64,000 nucleotides of DNA from Craterostigma plantagineum (taxonomy: Eukaryota; Streptophyta; Magnoliopsida; Lamiales; Linderniaceae), in NCBI GenBank assembly GCA_027422505.1, contig JAPQWV010000486.1, forward strand, positions 406,276 to 470,275, read 5' to 3'. Positions 22,901-34,561 of this stretch are shown here, piece after piece. Positions within the stretch are counted from its first letter, which is position 1. The number at the start of each line of letters is the position of its first letter. Both the position numbers and the translations under genes were made by a program. The notes under the pieces were generated by a model. That model was not told the DNA's origin, made no database searches, and saw nothing but the letters and a program-made list of their open reading frames with translations.

Positions 22901-25096
22901 TGTCACGCCCCGACCCACATCGAGGCCACGACAGCCGCCGCGTTTCTCAAGGAACGCAAGGCTCAATCAACTCACGCATCACACGAAAAGAATTTCATGA
23001 AGAATCAATGAAATAAAGATGCAACGAAGACGTATATTTACATATGAAAGGAAGTTTACATTATGCCAAAACAATAGCTCATACATCGATACGAAGGAAT
23101 ATATGAACAAAGAAAATCTCCTCCCAAAATATATCCCTGCCAATGGATCCTCCAAACGAAAAACGACAAAATACCGAACTAGAAGATTCAGCAATGGGAT
23201 GACGATCGACGATGAGACAACCTCCGGTCAAAAGCGATATCAACCTAAAAAAAATATATGAATACACGGGGTGAGCAAACCACAGCTCAGTGAGGTGATA
23301 ATACAGACACGCCTTCGCCTCGCAGAAGGCATATCCTCAACGATGAACTCCATCACAACAACCAAATATCGCAACCACTTCCAAACTAAGTATTGACTTC
23401 ACATAATGTAGAAAACGATCATACACGTTAAACATATAACAATCCATAATCCTATGACATGCCAAAAACATCACAAAAATCACTCAAAACATATACGACG
23501 CGTGGGTGGCCATATCGTCCCTCGGACTGAACTCCCCGTCGAGAGTCAGACGAGGCCGTCACCGTACTCTAAAACGTGTACCGTGAACTATCATATCAAC
23601 TGCCGTGACATGCATGTCCCACACCGGTGACGTTGGCCGAGTCTCGCAATGGACTTTAATACCTTCCCAACGATCACCCTCCGATAGGTCGAATACGTGG
23701 CAAGTGGACTGGTGAACTCGTTGGGCCTCACTCACCCGGGTTTGCCAATCCACGGGCTACTTAATCGACTGCCACTCTCCACTCACCCGAACGTGGCCAT
23801 TCGGGCTACTTATAACCTCGGTACCGAGTAAATGCAACAACGAAGCCAAACCAATAACAATTAAAAATCTCGTGCAACTCAATAGCACAATTAATCAGAG
23901 GTCAATACGGCATAATTCCTAGTGGAATCATCAAACCAAATTCACGAACCAAGTCATCAGTATCGATAAATACGAATGCCCTATAGCCAACACGGCTCTA
24001 TATCTCCAGAACGCAACAAGACCACCCAAGTTTCATCAAATATCGCAGGAATATCACTCATCATTTAGCCGGCAAGGCTCACATCACATAACATAATCAG
24101 AAAATCAAAGAAACGACACATCACGAGGTTCACGCATCCCATGAAGGGAAGGTGTCCCCGTATTATCAACTCACAGTGTCAATCTCTAACTTTCTCCAAA
24201 ACGTGGAGCTCCTTACGTGTCCATACCCGATGTATTGTCCCCTAAGAAGATATATCGATTCAATTAAACCTTAGACGATATAGTCGACAATACTTATATG
24301 ATACAACAAGTGTCCCAATATTAGAACTTCGTCCGAGAATGCAACATTACAATGGATACATGGACAGCTACCAAAAGCAACTGAAACAAACATGAGCTAG
24401 TAATTAGCATGGAAACTCCTTCAAGAATCAAGAATTACTGGACACTTTCAGATTCGCAGCAGTTATTTTAAATGATCATAGAAAATTGTAGGATTGTCCG
24501 ATTGAGAGGTGGTTGGTAGCTATGAACAGCTTATCGAATCAGCTTTCGATAGAGACCAGTTTCAACGAAATCGACGAAGTATAAGTGGGTCAAAATTCCG
24601 AAATACTGCAGCTTCGCCAGAAAAAGTTTGCAGAAACAGCAATAACAGTTTCGACCCTCAACTTTGAAAATTCACAGAAAATCGAAAAATAATCGGATTG
24701 AACCGAATCCAAAGGCAGCGAACAGCTGAAGAAGTTATCTTTCTAACGAACCAAGTGTTGTAAGAATCCAAAAACTGTAGCTAAGTCAAAAACGTTCAAA
24801 ACAAAGGCATCGCAGAACTGGGTTTCAAAATGCACATGTACACCAAAGCGATTTTGATATTAGACCTTGCTTACCTTAAATAAGCTCAGATTACGCCAGA
24901 ACAGTGGAGAATAGAGCTTGAAAAGAGCTGTTCTTAGTTGAATCTGGCCACCTCTTTCGTTACTTGCCAATGAAGAAAATGAACGTGATAAGGATAAATA
25001 GAACAAGGCTATAAGCTGCAATGGGCTTTGGGCTGAAACTAAGTTGGGCTGATAATTTAATTTATTCCTTTTTTCTTTTGTGGGGTAGGTGTTATA
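22901..25096 (-). repeat. 3' LTR of the Tekay element
   Basis: 2,196 bp, base-for-base alignable to 30237-32432 without gaps and with two substitutions seen. It joins the polypurine tract at 25097. Confidence 0.95.
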
Positions 25097-25113
25097 GGAT
25101 ATCTCCCCCTTTA
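25097..25113 (-). promoter_or_regulatory. Polypurine tract of the Tekay element
   Basis: AAAGGGGGAGATATCC on the minus strand directly before the 3' LTR, the expected plus-strand primer site. Confidence 0.85.
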
Positions 25114-25146
25114 AAAAGTTTCGTCCCGAAACTTAAACATACCTTA

Positions 25147-28100
25147 TCAATCGAAAAGATGTGGATATTGGCGACGAATGACTTCTTCGGGTTCCCAAGT
25201 TTCTTCCTCTACTTTATCGCTTTGCCAAAGAACTTTCACCATGAGAATAGACTTGTTTCGGAGCTTCTTCTCTTGTCGATCCAAGATTTGAACCGGTTGA
25301 ACTTCGTAGGATAGGTTCTTTTTTAACTCGAGCGGAGGAGACTCGAGTATATGTGAAGGATCGGGCTCGTATCTTCTAAGCATGGATATGTGGAAGACAT
25401 TGTGAATTTGTGATAGCTCTAATGGTAGGTCTAACCTATATGCGACACGGCCAATCCGTTCTACGATGGTAAATGGGCCTACATATCTTGGACTTAACTT
25501 CCCGCGATGCCGAAATCGTAACGCGCCTTTCCACGGAGAAATCTTCAGGAAAACTCTATCTCCTTCTTTGAACTCCAGTTCACGTCTTCTGTTATCAGCA
25601 TAGCTTTTCTGTCGATCCTGAGCTGCTTTGAGTTTATCACGTATGAGTTTAACTTTTTCGGTTGCATCTTCTATAAGCTCCACTTGTTCAATCTTTCTTT
25701 CGCCAACTTCATCCCAAAAGAGTGGTGTTCGACACTTCCGACCATAGAGAGCTTCATACGGCGTGATACCTATGCTGGAATGGTAGCTGTTGTTATACGC
25801 AAACTCCATCAATGCCACATATTTGTCCCAGCTGCCGCTTAGATTCAAAACAACAGCACGTAACATGTCTTCTAATGTTTGAATCGTCCTCTCTGATTGT
25901 CCGTCGGTCTGGGGATGATAAGCTGTGCTAAATAACAATTTCGTACCTAATGCCTTTTGAAGACTGGGCCAAAAACGTGAAGTAAATCGCGGGTCTCGAT
26001 CTGATACAATAGACACCGGTACGCCATGCAGCCTCACGACTTCATCCACATACAACTTGGCTAATTTTTCCAAGCTATCTTTATTACGCATGGGAAGAAA
26101 ATGGGCTGATTTGGTTAAACGATCCACAATGACCCATATAGAGTCATGGCCTTTTTGAGTTCGAGGCAAACCAGATACAAAATCCATTGTGATGTTTTCC
26201 CATTTCCACTCGGGAATCGGAAGTGGCTGAAGTGTGCCTGCTGGTTTCTGATGCTCAGCTTTAATTTGTTGGCATGATAGACATTTCGATACGAATTCAG
26301 CAATGTCTCGCTTCATACCTGGCCACCAATAGTATTCTCGAAGAGTTCTATACATTTTCGTGCTACCAGGATGCATAGCATAGGCTGAAGAATGAGCTTC
26401 TTCGAGAATAGATCGGCGAAGATCTTCATCTGATGGTACGCATACGCGATTTCGAAAGGCAAGTAGTCCATCGTCTCGAGTTTTGAAGTCTCCTGGTTTT
26501 TCTTGTTTTTGTTTCGCAAATTGCTGTAAGCAAGTATCATGCGACTGCTTTTCTCGAATTTGATCGAATAGAGTAGGCCTAACCTCAAATTTAGCAAGTA
26601 GAGAAGCTTCACTTGATTCGCCACAATGAAGAGATATGCGAAGGCCTTTAAACTGCTCTAAGAGATGAAGATAATCCGATTGGATCAAAGAAAGTGAGGT
26701 AGAAGATTTTCTGCTGAGTGCATCGGCTACGACATTGGCCTTTCCCGGATGATAGTCGATGATTAAGTCGTAGTCACTAATTAGCTCCATCCATCGCCTT
26801 TGTCGAAGATTGAGCTCCTTTTGGGTGGTGATATATTTCAAGCTTTTGGGATCCGTAAATATTCGGCACGTTGCACCGTAAAGATAATGCCTCCATATTT
26901 TTAACGCAAAGACAATGGCAGCTAACTCAAGATCGTGGGTCGGATAATTTTCTTCATTCTTCTTTAATTGTCTCGAGGCATAGGCCACTACTTTTCCTTC
27001 TTGCATAAGAACGCACCCCAAGCCTTGTCTTGAAGCATCGCTGTAGATGATGAATTCTCGAATTTCCGGATCCGGCAAAGTAAGGATAGGAGCCGAGGTA
27101 AGTCGTCTTTTTAATTCTTGAAAAGCCTTCTCGCAGTCATTGTTCCATTCGAATTTAGAACCCTTTCGAGTTAGCTTAGTTAATGAGGAAGCCAACAATG
27201 AGAAGTCTTTGACGAATCTTCGATAATACCCAGCTAACCCCAGGAAACTGCGTATTTCAGTCACGTTCTTCGGACGATCCCAATTCACTATGGCTTGAAT
27301 TTTTGCGGGGTCAACAAAGATTCCATCATTGGATATACGATGACCTAGAAAGCTTATTTCGCGAAGCCAAAATTCACACTTTGAAAATTTTGCGTAGAGA
27401 CGATTTTCGCGAAGAGTCTCCAGTACCATTCTAAGATGTTGAGCATGCTCGTCGTCAGATCTGGAATATATGAGTATATCGTCGATAAAGACGATAACAA
27501 ACTTATCTAAGTACGGGCGAAAAATTCGATTCATGAGATCCATAAAAGCTGCAGGAGCATTTGTAAGTCCAAAAGGCATAACACAGAACTCGTAATGCCC
27601 ATATCTGGTTCGGAAAGCAGACTTAGGGATATCAACTTCCCTAATCCTAAGCTGATGATAACCAGATCGCAAATCGATTTTGGAGAAAACTGTGGCTCCT
27701 TGCAACTGATCGAACAAGTCATCAATTCTAGGAAGAGGATATTTGTTTTTTATTGTGACTTTGTTCAATTGACGATAGTCAATGCATAGACGAAACGTCC
27801 CATCCTTCTTCTTCACGAATAGAACAGGAGCACCCCATGGGGATGTGCTAGGTCGAATGAAGCCCTTGTCTAGTAATTCCTCCAGTTGTGTTTTGAGTTC
27901 TTTAAGCTCCGTTGGAGACATCCGGTACGGTGGTATTGATATCGGAGTAGTATCTGGAAGAGTATCAATGACAAAATCAACTTCTCGAGTAGGTGGTTGT
28001 CCTGGTAAATCCTCGGGAAATACATCAGAGAATTCTTTCACCACTGGAATATTGCCTATCATGGTCGTAGAATGAGAAGTATCAATGATCGAAGCAAAGA

Positions 28101-28532
28101 ATGCCTCATATCCTTTACGTATTAATTTATGGGCCGAGAGCATCGAGATGATGGCAAGTGGTGCAAGTTGACGTTCACCTTCAAAAACTAACTCAGGGAG
28201 TCCAGGTCTACGAAAAGTGACGAGTTTGGCTCGACAATCAAGAACTGCGTGATGGTGAGATAGCCAATCCATGCCAAGAATGGCATCCAGATCGATCAGT
28301 GGCAAAGGTATCAAGTCGGCTTCTAAGGTAGAATTTTTAATCAAAATGGGACAACCTTTGAAGACAGAGTCTCGAGCAAGTCGTTCCCCAAGCGGAGTAT
28401 GAATCACGATCACAGGTGATAATTGAGAAGCACGGTAAGGAAGACTTGGTGTAAGGCTTTCCTGAATGTAAGACCGATCTGAGCCTGGATCGATGATAAC
28501 AGAGATCGGGCGATCTCCAATATACACTTGGC
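25147..28532 (-). CDS. pol: Retrotransposon pol: protease, RT, RNase H, integrase, chromodomain
   Basis: One open frame of over 1,120 residues without breaks. Order: protease with IDPGSD (D-P-G in place of D-S/T-G), RT with the CIDYRQLN region and FIDD catalytic motif, RNase H with [10 protein letters not shown], integrase with HHCC zinc part ([12 protein letters not shown] to CLSCQQIK) and core Asp residues in [10 protein letters not shown] and VSDRDPRF, and a C-terminal chromodomain ending [16 protein letters not shown]. The chromodomain is expected to steer integration to chromatin marks. The start appears to be spliced: ACAG|GTAACA at 28680/28679 and CTCTAG|GCC at 28533/28532 join the usual gag-protease boundary words (TQEAARSDPKVVTG) to [11 protein letters not shown]. 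All enzymatic motifs are present, so the copy may be active. Confidence 0.93.
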
Positions 28533-28718
28533 CTAGAGAGCAACGATATGTGGGCCAAGATATGGGATATTAGAAGAATACTAACAAAATTCATATTGGC
28601 TCACGGTAACGAACCATAGGACAAAATTGGAATTCGAGACTTAAGAACTAAATAATATTCTACATCGAGTTAGTGTTACCTGTCACAACTTTCGGATCTG
28701 AGCGAGCTGCTTCTTGAG

Positions 28719-30095
28719 TCATATGAAACACCCGGGTTTGGTTTCGTTCTTGCGTAGTCGGCCGGTGTTTTGGCCACCTATATTACCTCGCATTCCCGGT
28801 CGAGTACTTTCAGATGTGGGATAAAGTGAGGGCTGAACTGCCTTGCCACGAGAATAAGTAGATTTATGCCCGCTAGTTCCGACAAGTTGGGGACAATCAG
28901 ATCTAATATGACCCGATTGTCGACAATGGAAACAAACTTGGGGAGCTGTACAAAAACCTTCATGGTATTTTAAACAGTTTCGGCACCTCTTATCCCATCT
29001 AACAGACTCTGACGATACACTCCCACCCATCTTTGGCTGCTCACGAGGATGAGAAGAACCCGTAGTCATAGGCAAATTACGCGAAGATCCCAAACTTCTA
29101 CTCAGCTTCGATACATTTCTTGAAAATGTGTCCCCTTCCCTCTTCTTTTGAGATCGCTCGACCAACTGCTGTCTCGCTTGGATTAATCCTTCAACTCTCA
29201 GTGCTTCCTCGACGAGTTCTTCAAGGCTCGCGTATTTATCTCCCGACTTCAAGCGGTCCCGAATATTGATGTTGAGGCCGTCTTCAAATCTTTTGCACAA
29301 GTCTCTCGTCGTATACGATTCTGGAGCAAACTCGCATAAATCCAAGAATCGATTCTCGTACTCGACGACCGTCATGTTGCCTTGATAAACGCTAAAGAAT
29401 TCTTTCCTCTTCTGATCTCTACTATACTGTGAAAAGTAGCGTTCTCTGAATTTCTCGACGAAGATAGGCCAAGTAATAGTTTTGGAAGATGTTTCCTTAA
29501 GATTCTGCCACCATCTACGCGCGTCCTTGCCCAGGAGTTTTGTCGCAATCACCACCCGATGGCACTCGTCAATCATCAAGGTGTCGAACGTGTCTATGAC
29601 TTCCTTTAGCCAAGCCCCAGCTTCTGTAGCATTCCTTACACCTTCAAACGTCGGGGTTCCCATATCAACTACTGCTTTCACCAAATCAGGAACGTAACGA
29701 ATGTTCCTAGCATTAGAACCTCCAGATGTCGTGTCTGGATTAGGAACGGGCAAACTCGGTGAAGGCAAAATTGGTTCAGTGCGAGGAGGAAGGTCCTGAA
29801 CACCCGTGTGACGAGCGAACGTCATATTAGGACCTTGAGGTGATGTAAAAGCTGAAGGGCCCGTAGTAGACGGCGGAACTCCATGTGTACGAACGTAATC
29901 ATAATACATTTGGTATTGTTCCGGGGTCATCATATGATCAACTCTTACTTGAGCTTGTGGTTGCTCGACATGAGCCGTAGGAATTGAAGTACCGTGACCG
30001 CGAGGTCTACGAGGAACGGAAGAAAAAAGAGGACTCGGAGAACGATGAGAAGCGCGTCCCCGACCTCGGCCTCGCCTACGGACTGGAGGTGCCAT
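28719..30095 (-). CDS. gag: Retrotransposon gag (capsid/nucleocapsid), 458 aa
   Basis: Starts at the ATG at 30095-30093 with a basic Arg/Gly/Pro-rich N-terminus. The retrotrans_gag domain holds RRWWQNLKETS and YFSQYSRDQKRKEFF. A zinc knuckle C-X2-C-X4-H-X4-C (CFHCRQSGHIRSDC) follows, preceded by an extra Cys-rich CRNCLKYHEGFC. The frame ends at 28719. The peptide that normally bridges gag and protease (RVFHMTQEAARSD) continues in the -1 frame across this stop, so Gag-Pol needs a frameshift, a splice or re-initiation. Upstream in-frame codons reach into the leader but do not look like protein. Confidence 0.9.
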   Translation of the reverse strand: MAPPVRRRGRGRGRASHRSPSPLFSSVPRRPRGHGTSIPTAHVEQPQAQVRVDHMMTPEQYQMYYDYVRTHGVPPSTTGPSAFTSPQGPNMTFARHTGVQDLPPRTEPILPSPSLPVPNPDTTSGGSNARNIRYVPDLVKAVVDMGTPTFEGVRNATEAGAWLKEVIDTFDTLMIDECHRVVIATKLLGKDARRWWQNLKETSSKTITWPIFVEKFRERYFSQYSRDQKRKEFFSVYQGNMTVVEYENRFLDLCEFAPESYTTRDLCKRFEDGLNINIRDRLKSGDKYASLEELVEEALRVEGLIQARQQLVERSQKKREGDTFSRNVSKLSRSLGSSRNLPMTTGSSHPREQPKMGGSVSSESVRWDKRCRNCLKYHEGFCTAPQVCFHCRQSGHIRSDCPQLVGTSGHKSTYSRGKAVQPSLYPTSESTRPGMRGNIGGQNTGRLRKNETKPGCFI

Positions 30096-30217
30096 AATGA
30101 CTATCAAGGGAAAAGAAATCGAGATCATTATCAATAACATAATAGGTCGCCGGAGGAGAACAAGAATAAATTGGATCCATTGGCAATACAAAAAGAGAAA
30201 GACTAAGACGCAACGTG

Positions 30218-30229
30218 GCTCTGATACCA
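30218..30229 (-). promoter_or_regulatory. Primer binding site (initiator tRNA-Met)
   Basis: TGGTATCAGAGC on the minus strand, complementary to the 3' end of plant initiator tRNA-Met, seven bases after the 5' LTR. Confidence 0.9.
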
Positions 30230-30236
30230 CCAAAAC

Positions 30237-32432
30237 TGTCACGCCCCGACCCACATCGAGGCCACGACAGCCGCCGCGTTTCTCAAGGAACGCAAGGCTC
30301 AATCAACTCACGCATCACACGAAAAGAATTTCATGAAGAATCAATGAAATAAAGATGCAACGAAGACGTATATTTACATATGAAAGGAAGTTTACATTAT
30401 GCCAAAACAATAGCTCATACATCGATACGAAGGAATATATGAACAAAGAAAATCTCCTCCCAAAATATATCCCTGCCAATGGATCCTCCAAACGAAAAAC
30501 GACAAAATACCGAACTAGAAGATTCAGCAATGGGATGACGATCGACGATGAGACAACCTCCGGTCAAAAGCGATATCAACCTAAAAAAAATATATGAATA
30601 CACGGGGTGAGCAAACCACAGCTCAGTGAGGTGATAATACAGACACGCCTTCGCCTCGCAGAAGGCATATCCTCAACGATGAACTCCATCACAACAACCA
30701 AATATCGCAACCACTTCCAAACTAAGTATTGACTTCACATAATGTAGAAAACGATCATACACGTTAAACATATAACAATCCATAATCCTATGACATGCCA
30801 AAAACATCACAAAAATCACTCAAAACATATACGACGCGTGGGTGGCCATATCGTCCCTCGGACTGAACTCCCCGTCGAGAGTCAGACGAGGCCGTCACCG
30901 TACTCTAAAACGTGTACCGTGAACTATCATATCAACTGCCGTGACATGCATGTCCCACACCGGTGACGTTGGCCGAGTCTCGCAATGGACTTTAATACCT
31001 TCCCAACGATCACCCTCCGATAGGTCGAATACGTGGCAAGTGGACTGGTGAACTCGTTGGGCCTCACTCACCCGGGTTTGCCAATCCACGGGCTACTTAA
31101 TCGACTGCTACTCTCCACTCACCCGAACGTGGCCATTCGGGCTACTTATAACCTCGGTACCGAGTAAATGCAACAACGAAGCCAAACCAATAACAATTAA
31201 AAATCTCGTGCAACTCAATAGCACAATTAATCAGAGGTCAATACGGCATAATTCCTAGTGGAATCATCAAACCAAATTCACGAACCAAGTCATCAGTATC
31301 GATAAATACGAATGCCCTATAGCCAACACGGCTCTATATCTCCAGAACGCAACAAGACCACCCAAGTTTCATCAAATATCGCAGGAATATCACTCATCAT
31401 TTAGCCGGCAAGGCTCACATCACATAACATAATCAGAAAATTAAAGAAACGACACATCACGAGGTTCACGCATCCCATGAAGGGAAGGTGTCCCCGTATT
31501 ATCAACTCACAGTGTCAATCTCTAACTTTCTCCAAAACGTGGAGCTCCTTACGTGTCCATACCCGATGTATTGTCCCCTAAGAAGATATATCGATTCAAT
31601 TAAACCTTAGACGATATAGTCGACAATACTTATATGATACAACAAGTGTCCCAATATTAGAACTTCGTCCGAGAATGCAACATTACAATGGATACATGGA
31701 CAGCTACCAAAAGCAACTGAAACAAACATGAGCTAGTAATTAGCATGGAAACTCCTTCAAGAATCAAGAATTACTGGACACTTTCAGATTCGCAGCAGTT
31801 ATTTTAAATGATCATAGAAAATTGTAGGATTGTCCGATTGAGAGGTGGTTGGTAGCTATGAACAGCTTATCGAATCAGCTTTCGATAGAGACCAGTTTCA
31901 ACGAAATCGACGAAGTATAAGTGGGTCAAAATTCCGAAATACTGCAGCTTCGCCAGAAAAAGTTTGCAGAAACAGCAATAACAGTTTCGACCCTCAACTT
32001 TGAAAATTCACAGAAAATCGAAAAATAATCGGATTGAACCGAATCCAAAGGCAGCGAACAGCTGAAGAAGTTATCTTTCTAACGAACCAAGTGTTGTAAG
32101 AATCCAAAAACTGTAGCTAAGTCAAAAACGTTCAAAACAAAGGCATCGCAGAACTGGGTTTCAAAATGCACATGTACACCAAAGCGATTTTGATATTAGA
32201 CCTTGCTTACCTTAAATAAGCTCAGATTACGCCAGAACAGTGGAGAATAGAGCTTGAAAAGAGCTGTTCTTAGTTGAATCTGGCCACCTCTTTCGTTACT
32301 TGCCAATGAAGAAAATGAACGTGATAAGGATAAATAGAACAAGGCTATAAGCTGCAATGGGCTTTGGGCTGAAACTAAGTTGGGCTGATAATTTAATTTA
32401 TTCCTTTTTTCTTTTGTGGGGTAGGTGTTATA
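30237..32432 (-). repeat. 5' LTR of the Tekay element
   Basis: 2,196 bp; upstream LTR for minus-strand transcription. It differs from the 3' LTR at 31109 and 31442 as far as I can see. Confidence 0.95.
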
Positions 32433-33283
32433 GTATAGATCACTAATAAATGGAGTCTTTCGCGCTATGAGTCCAGACGATGCTTTTGAAACACTGTCCA
32501 GATGGGTGAAAAGGGAGGCTAAAGTCCCTAAAGTGGTCTATGATAGTATGCTCACTTCTCTTTTTGACAATTCATTACCAAAACTTGCAGCTGCATTTTT
32601 CAAAACAGCTGAAGAACGGCGGTATGTCCCTAACAGTTCGGTATCTAACATTTTGCTGACTTGTTTGATTAAAGGATCAAATCTTGAGGCAGCTGTTCGT
32701 ATATTCGATTGTTTAATCAAACTAAATGTGAAGGTGGACTTGAGTACTTGTCTGGGGCTTTGTCAGGCCCTATACAAGTCAAAAAGAGACTCAAAGGCGA
32801 ATCAATATCTAAGTCAGATGTTCAAGGAAGGAACTGTCAATGATGCCTATTCGTTCAATATCGTTATGGATTTCTTTGGCAAGGCTAAGATGACGGACAG
32901 TGCATTTGAAATTCTGGGATTGATGTTCAAAAGAGGCACTTACCCTACACTCGTTACCTTCAACACCATTATTGCAGGTTATAGCAGGGAAAGAAATGTA
33001 GCTCGAGCACGCAAAATGCTGTTGATGCTCCTTGGCCATGGTTATAAACCCGTTGCTTTCACCTTCTGCTCATTAATCGAAGTTCTTGGGCAGACTAATC
33101 AGACCGACGATGCTTTTTCCTGCTTTTCTGAGATGGAGGAGTGGGGAATTTCTCCTGATACTGTTACATATAACAGCTTGATTCATTCCCTGTGCTTTTT
33201 TGGAGATGTGGGAAAAGCAATGAGGCTATTGAAAACGATGGAAAACGATGGAATAATGCCTGATATGTATACCTTTAATCTGA
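32433..33283 (+). pseudogene. PPR40 pseudogene, 3' part
   Basis: Continues the interrupted PPR40 copy after the right GTATA duplication (32433-32437). It matches 40677-41527 of the intact gene and stays open over about 280 codons, including VSNILLTCLIKGSNLEAA. Homology ends abruptly at about 33280 after MPDMYTFN, where the sequence switches to an exon of the OB-fold gene. About 330 nt of the real 3' coding end are absent. Confidence 0.92.
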
Positions 33284-33665
33284 TTCTTGGCGAAAATGGT
33301 ACACTTCAGAGGAAACAAATTACTTATCGTTGACAGTGATGGCATGAGATTAAGATTTTTGCTATGGGGAGAACAAGTTATGCTTGCAAATATCTTCAGG
33401 TATACTTGCGAAACAAAAATAATCGCCGTTTGCATTTTCCGAATTTATTCAGTGTAGGAATTATGCTTGCTTTGCATAAAGAACAAGTCTGTGGTGAGGC
33501 ATTCACATAACTGTACTCTATCGGCTTTCATTTATGGAGTCTGAAGGTGATGAGATGACTGTGTTTTGCAGGTTTGCGTAGCACTGACGCAGAACTATCA
33601 GGGATCAAGGCTGTTGATGGCTTCAAATCTGAGCCCAGGAACTACAATTTCACAAGCATCATTAC
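33284..33665 (+). pseudogene. Fragment of the OB-fold gene (exons 6-8 region)
   Basis: Homologous to 17194-17744 with internal deletions. Exon 6 is kept with a small insertion that breaks the frame, exon 7 is mostly lost, and exon 8 from VCVALTQNYQGS is kept to 33665. Identity is about 90% by eye. Both ends are abrupt: the left joins the PPR40 copy, the right joins the 3' flank of the bZIP gene at a T-rich run. Confidence 0.88.
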
Positions 33666-33935
33666 CGTCTTTATCTTTTTTATTTTTATTTTATTCCTTT
33701 GGTAAGAGAAGAGCACGACAATCTGCTATTAATTTGGTGAAGAAATAAAACTTCACAGTAACGGCATTTTATGACATAAGATAAGATATCACAGCAACAT
33801 TCTTACATTACATCACGCGGAAAAGCAAAGTTTTAACAAAAAGGACAGAGAGCAACATACATCAGCGTACAAGAAAGAAAAAGAAGAAGAGCAAGCCATT
33901 TGCATTGAAACAACGTAAATATCTTCCTTCAACAT

Positions 33936-34412
33936 TCAGAACTGATAAATCCCATCAACGGCCTGAGATTGAAAACCATTATTCATCCATGGCTTCAGCA
34001 AATGATCATCAAAGGCTCTGCCCATAACAGAAAACTCGTCGTTAGAACTCGCCTGGGGTTTCGAATCTTTATTACCACCGTCGTTATTATTATAACAAGA
34101 AAATTGCAGCAGCATTTTCTCCAGCGATTCGAGCCTCCCTTTGAGCACATGGGCATGCTCTCTCAGAACCCTATTCTCAGATTCGACGGCGGCGTAGCGC
34201 CCGCCGATCTCATTGATGCTTCGAGAAACTTCGCTCATGTTTTTGGTGAAGTAAGTTATCTGTTCGTTCAGATCTTTAATGTGCTGTTCCCTTTTCATCC
34301 TCGAACGCCTAGCAGATTCTCGGTTGGATATCATCCTCTTCCTCTTCTTTTCGTCTGTGATCGTGGCGTAGTTATCTGCGCCGCCGTCGTTCCTTGGCTG
34401 CTTTGAAGACAT
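33936..34412 (-). CDS. S1-group bZIP transcription factor (bZIP53/bZIP11 class)
   Basis: Intronless, 158 residues. The basic region is NRESARRSRMKREQ (N-X7-R at N30/R38) preceded by DEKKRKRMIS, followed by a long zipper with Leu/Ile/Val heptads, and it ends with PWMNNGFQSQ. Group S1 bZIPs heterodimerise with group C partners, bind ACTCAT/G-box sites and reprogramme metabolism under low energy. The decisive evidence for S1 is the leader, which encodes the conserved sucrose-control uORF (34465-34560). The gene is intact and has a TATA box at 34746. YATITDEKKRKRMISNRES is closest to bZIP53, but the acidic/Asn-rich C-terminus is its own. A truncated copy lies at 21259-21837. Confidence 0.9.
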   Translation of the reverse strand: MSSKQPRNDGGADNYATITDEKKRKRMISNRESARRSRMKREQHIKDLNEQITYFTKNMSEVSRSINEIGGRYAAVESENRVLREHAHVLKGRLESLEKMLLQFSCYNNNDGGNKDSKPQASSNDEFSVMGRAFDDHLLKPWMNNGFQSQAVDGIYQF

Positions 34413-34464
34413 TTCTTATTTCTAACAACCTTCTTTTTTTCAGGGGAAAGTGTAAAGCAATTGA

Positions 34465-34560
34465 TCAAGAAAAGACATAAAACCAGTACAAGAAGACGAC
34501 TGAGAAAGACTGGACAAGCCTAATTCTATGGAGGTGAGCTGTGAGGAGACGTTGACTCAT
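34465..34560 (-). CDS. Sucrose-control uORF (SC-peptide) of the S1 bZIP gene
   Basis: A 31-residue upstream frame starts at 34560 and stops at 34465, 52 nt before the bZIP start codon. Its C-terminus reads LVQSFSVVFLYWFYVFS followed directly by the stop, essentially the conserved SC-peptide of Arabidopsis bZIP11-type genes. In that family the nascent peptide stalls ribosomes at high sucrose and represses the main frame. The conserved part and its fixed distance from the stop are present, so this regulation is very likely intact here. Confidence 0.93.
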   Translation of the reverse strand: MSQRLLTAHLHRIRLVQSFSVVFLYWFYVFS

Positions 34561-34561
34561 A

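Larger units (their letters stand above)
22901..32432 (-). mobile_element. Full-length Tekay/Del-lineage Ty3/gypsy retrotransposon (9,532 bp)
   Basis: Two 2,196-bp LTRs (22901-25096 and 30237-32432) flank 5,140 bp of internal DNA with gag and pol on the minus strand. A five-base target duplication GTATA lies at 22896-22900 and 32433-32437. Read in its own direction the element starts TATAACACC and ends GTGACA, so its LTR tips are TA...CA rather than TG...CA. It has a tRNA-iMet primer binding site and a polypurine tract. The C-terminal chromodomain and RT wording place it in the chromovirus Tekay/Del group. By eye I count two differences between the LTRs (23773/31109 and 24106/31442, both C/T), so insertion was very recent. 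It sits inside the PPR40 pseudogene. Confidence 0.96.

Noticed and set aside
22979..23267. Short frames repeated at 22979-23267 and 30315-30603
   Set aside because: They are identical because they lie in the two LTRs; no protein features.
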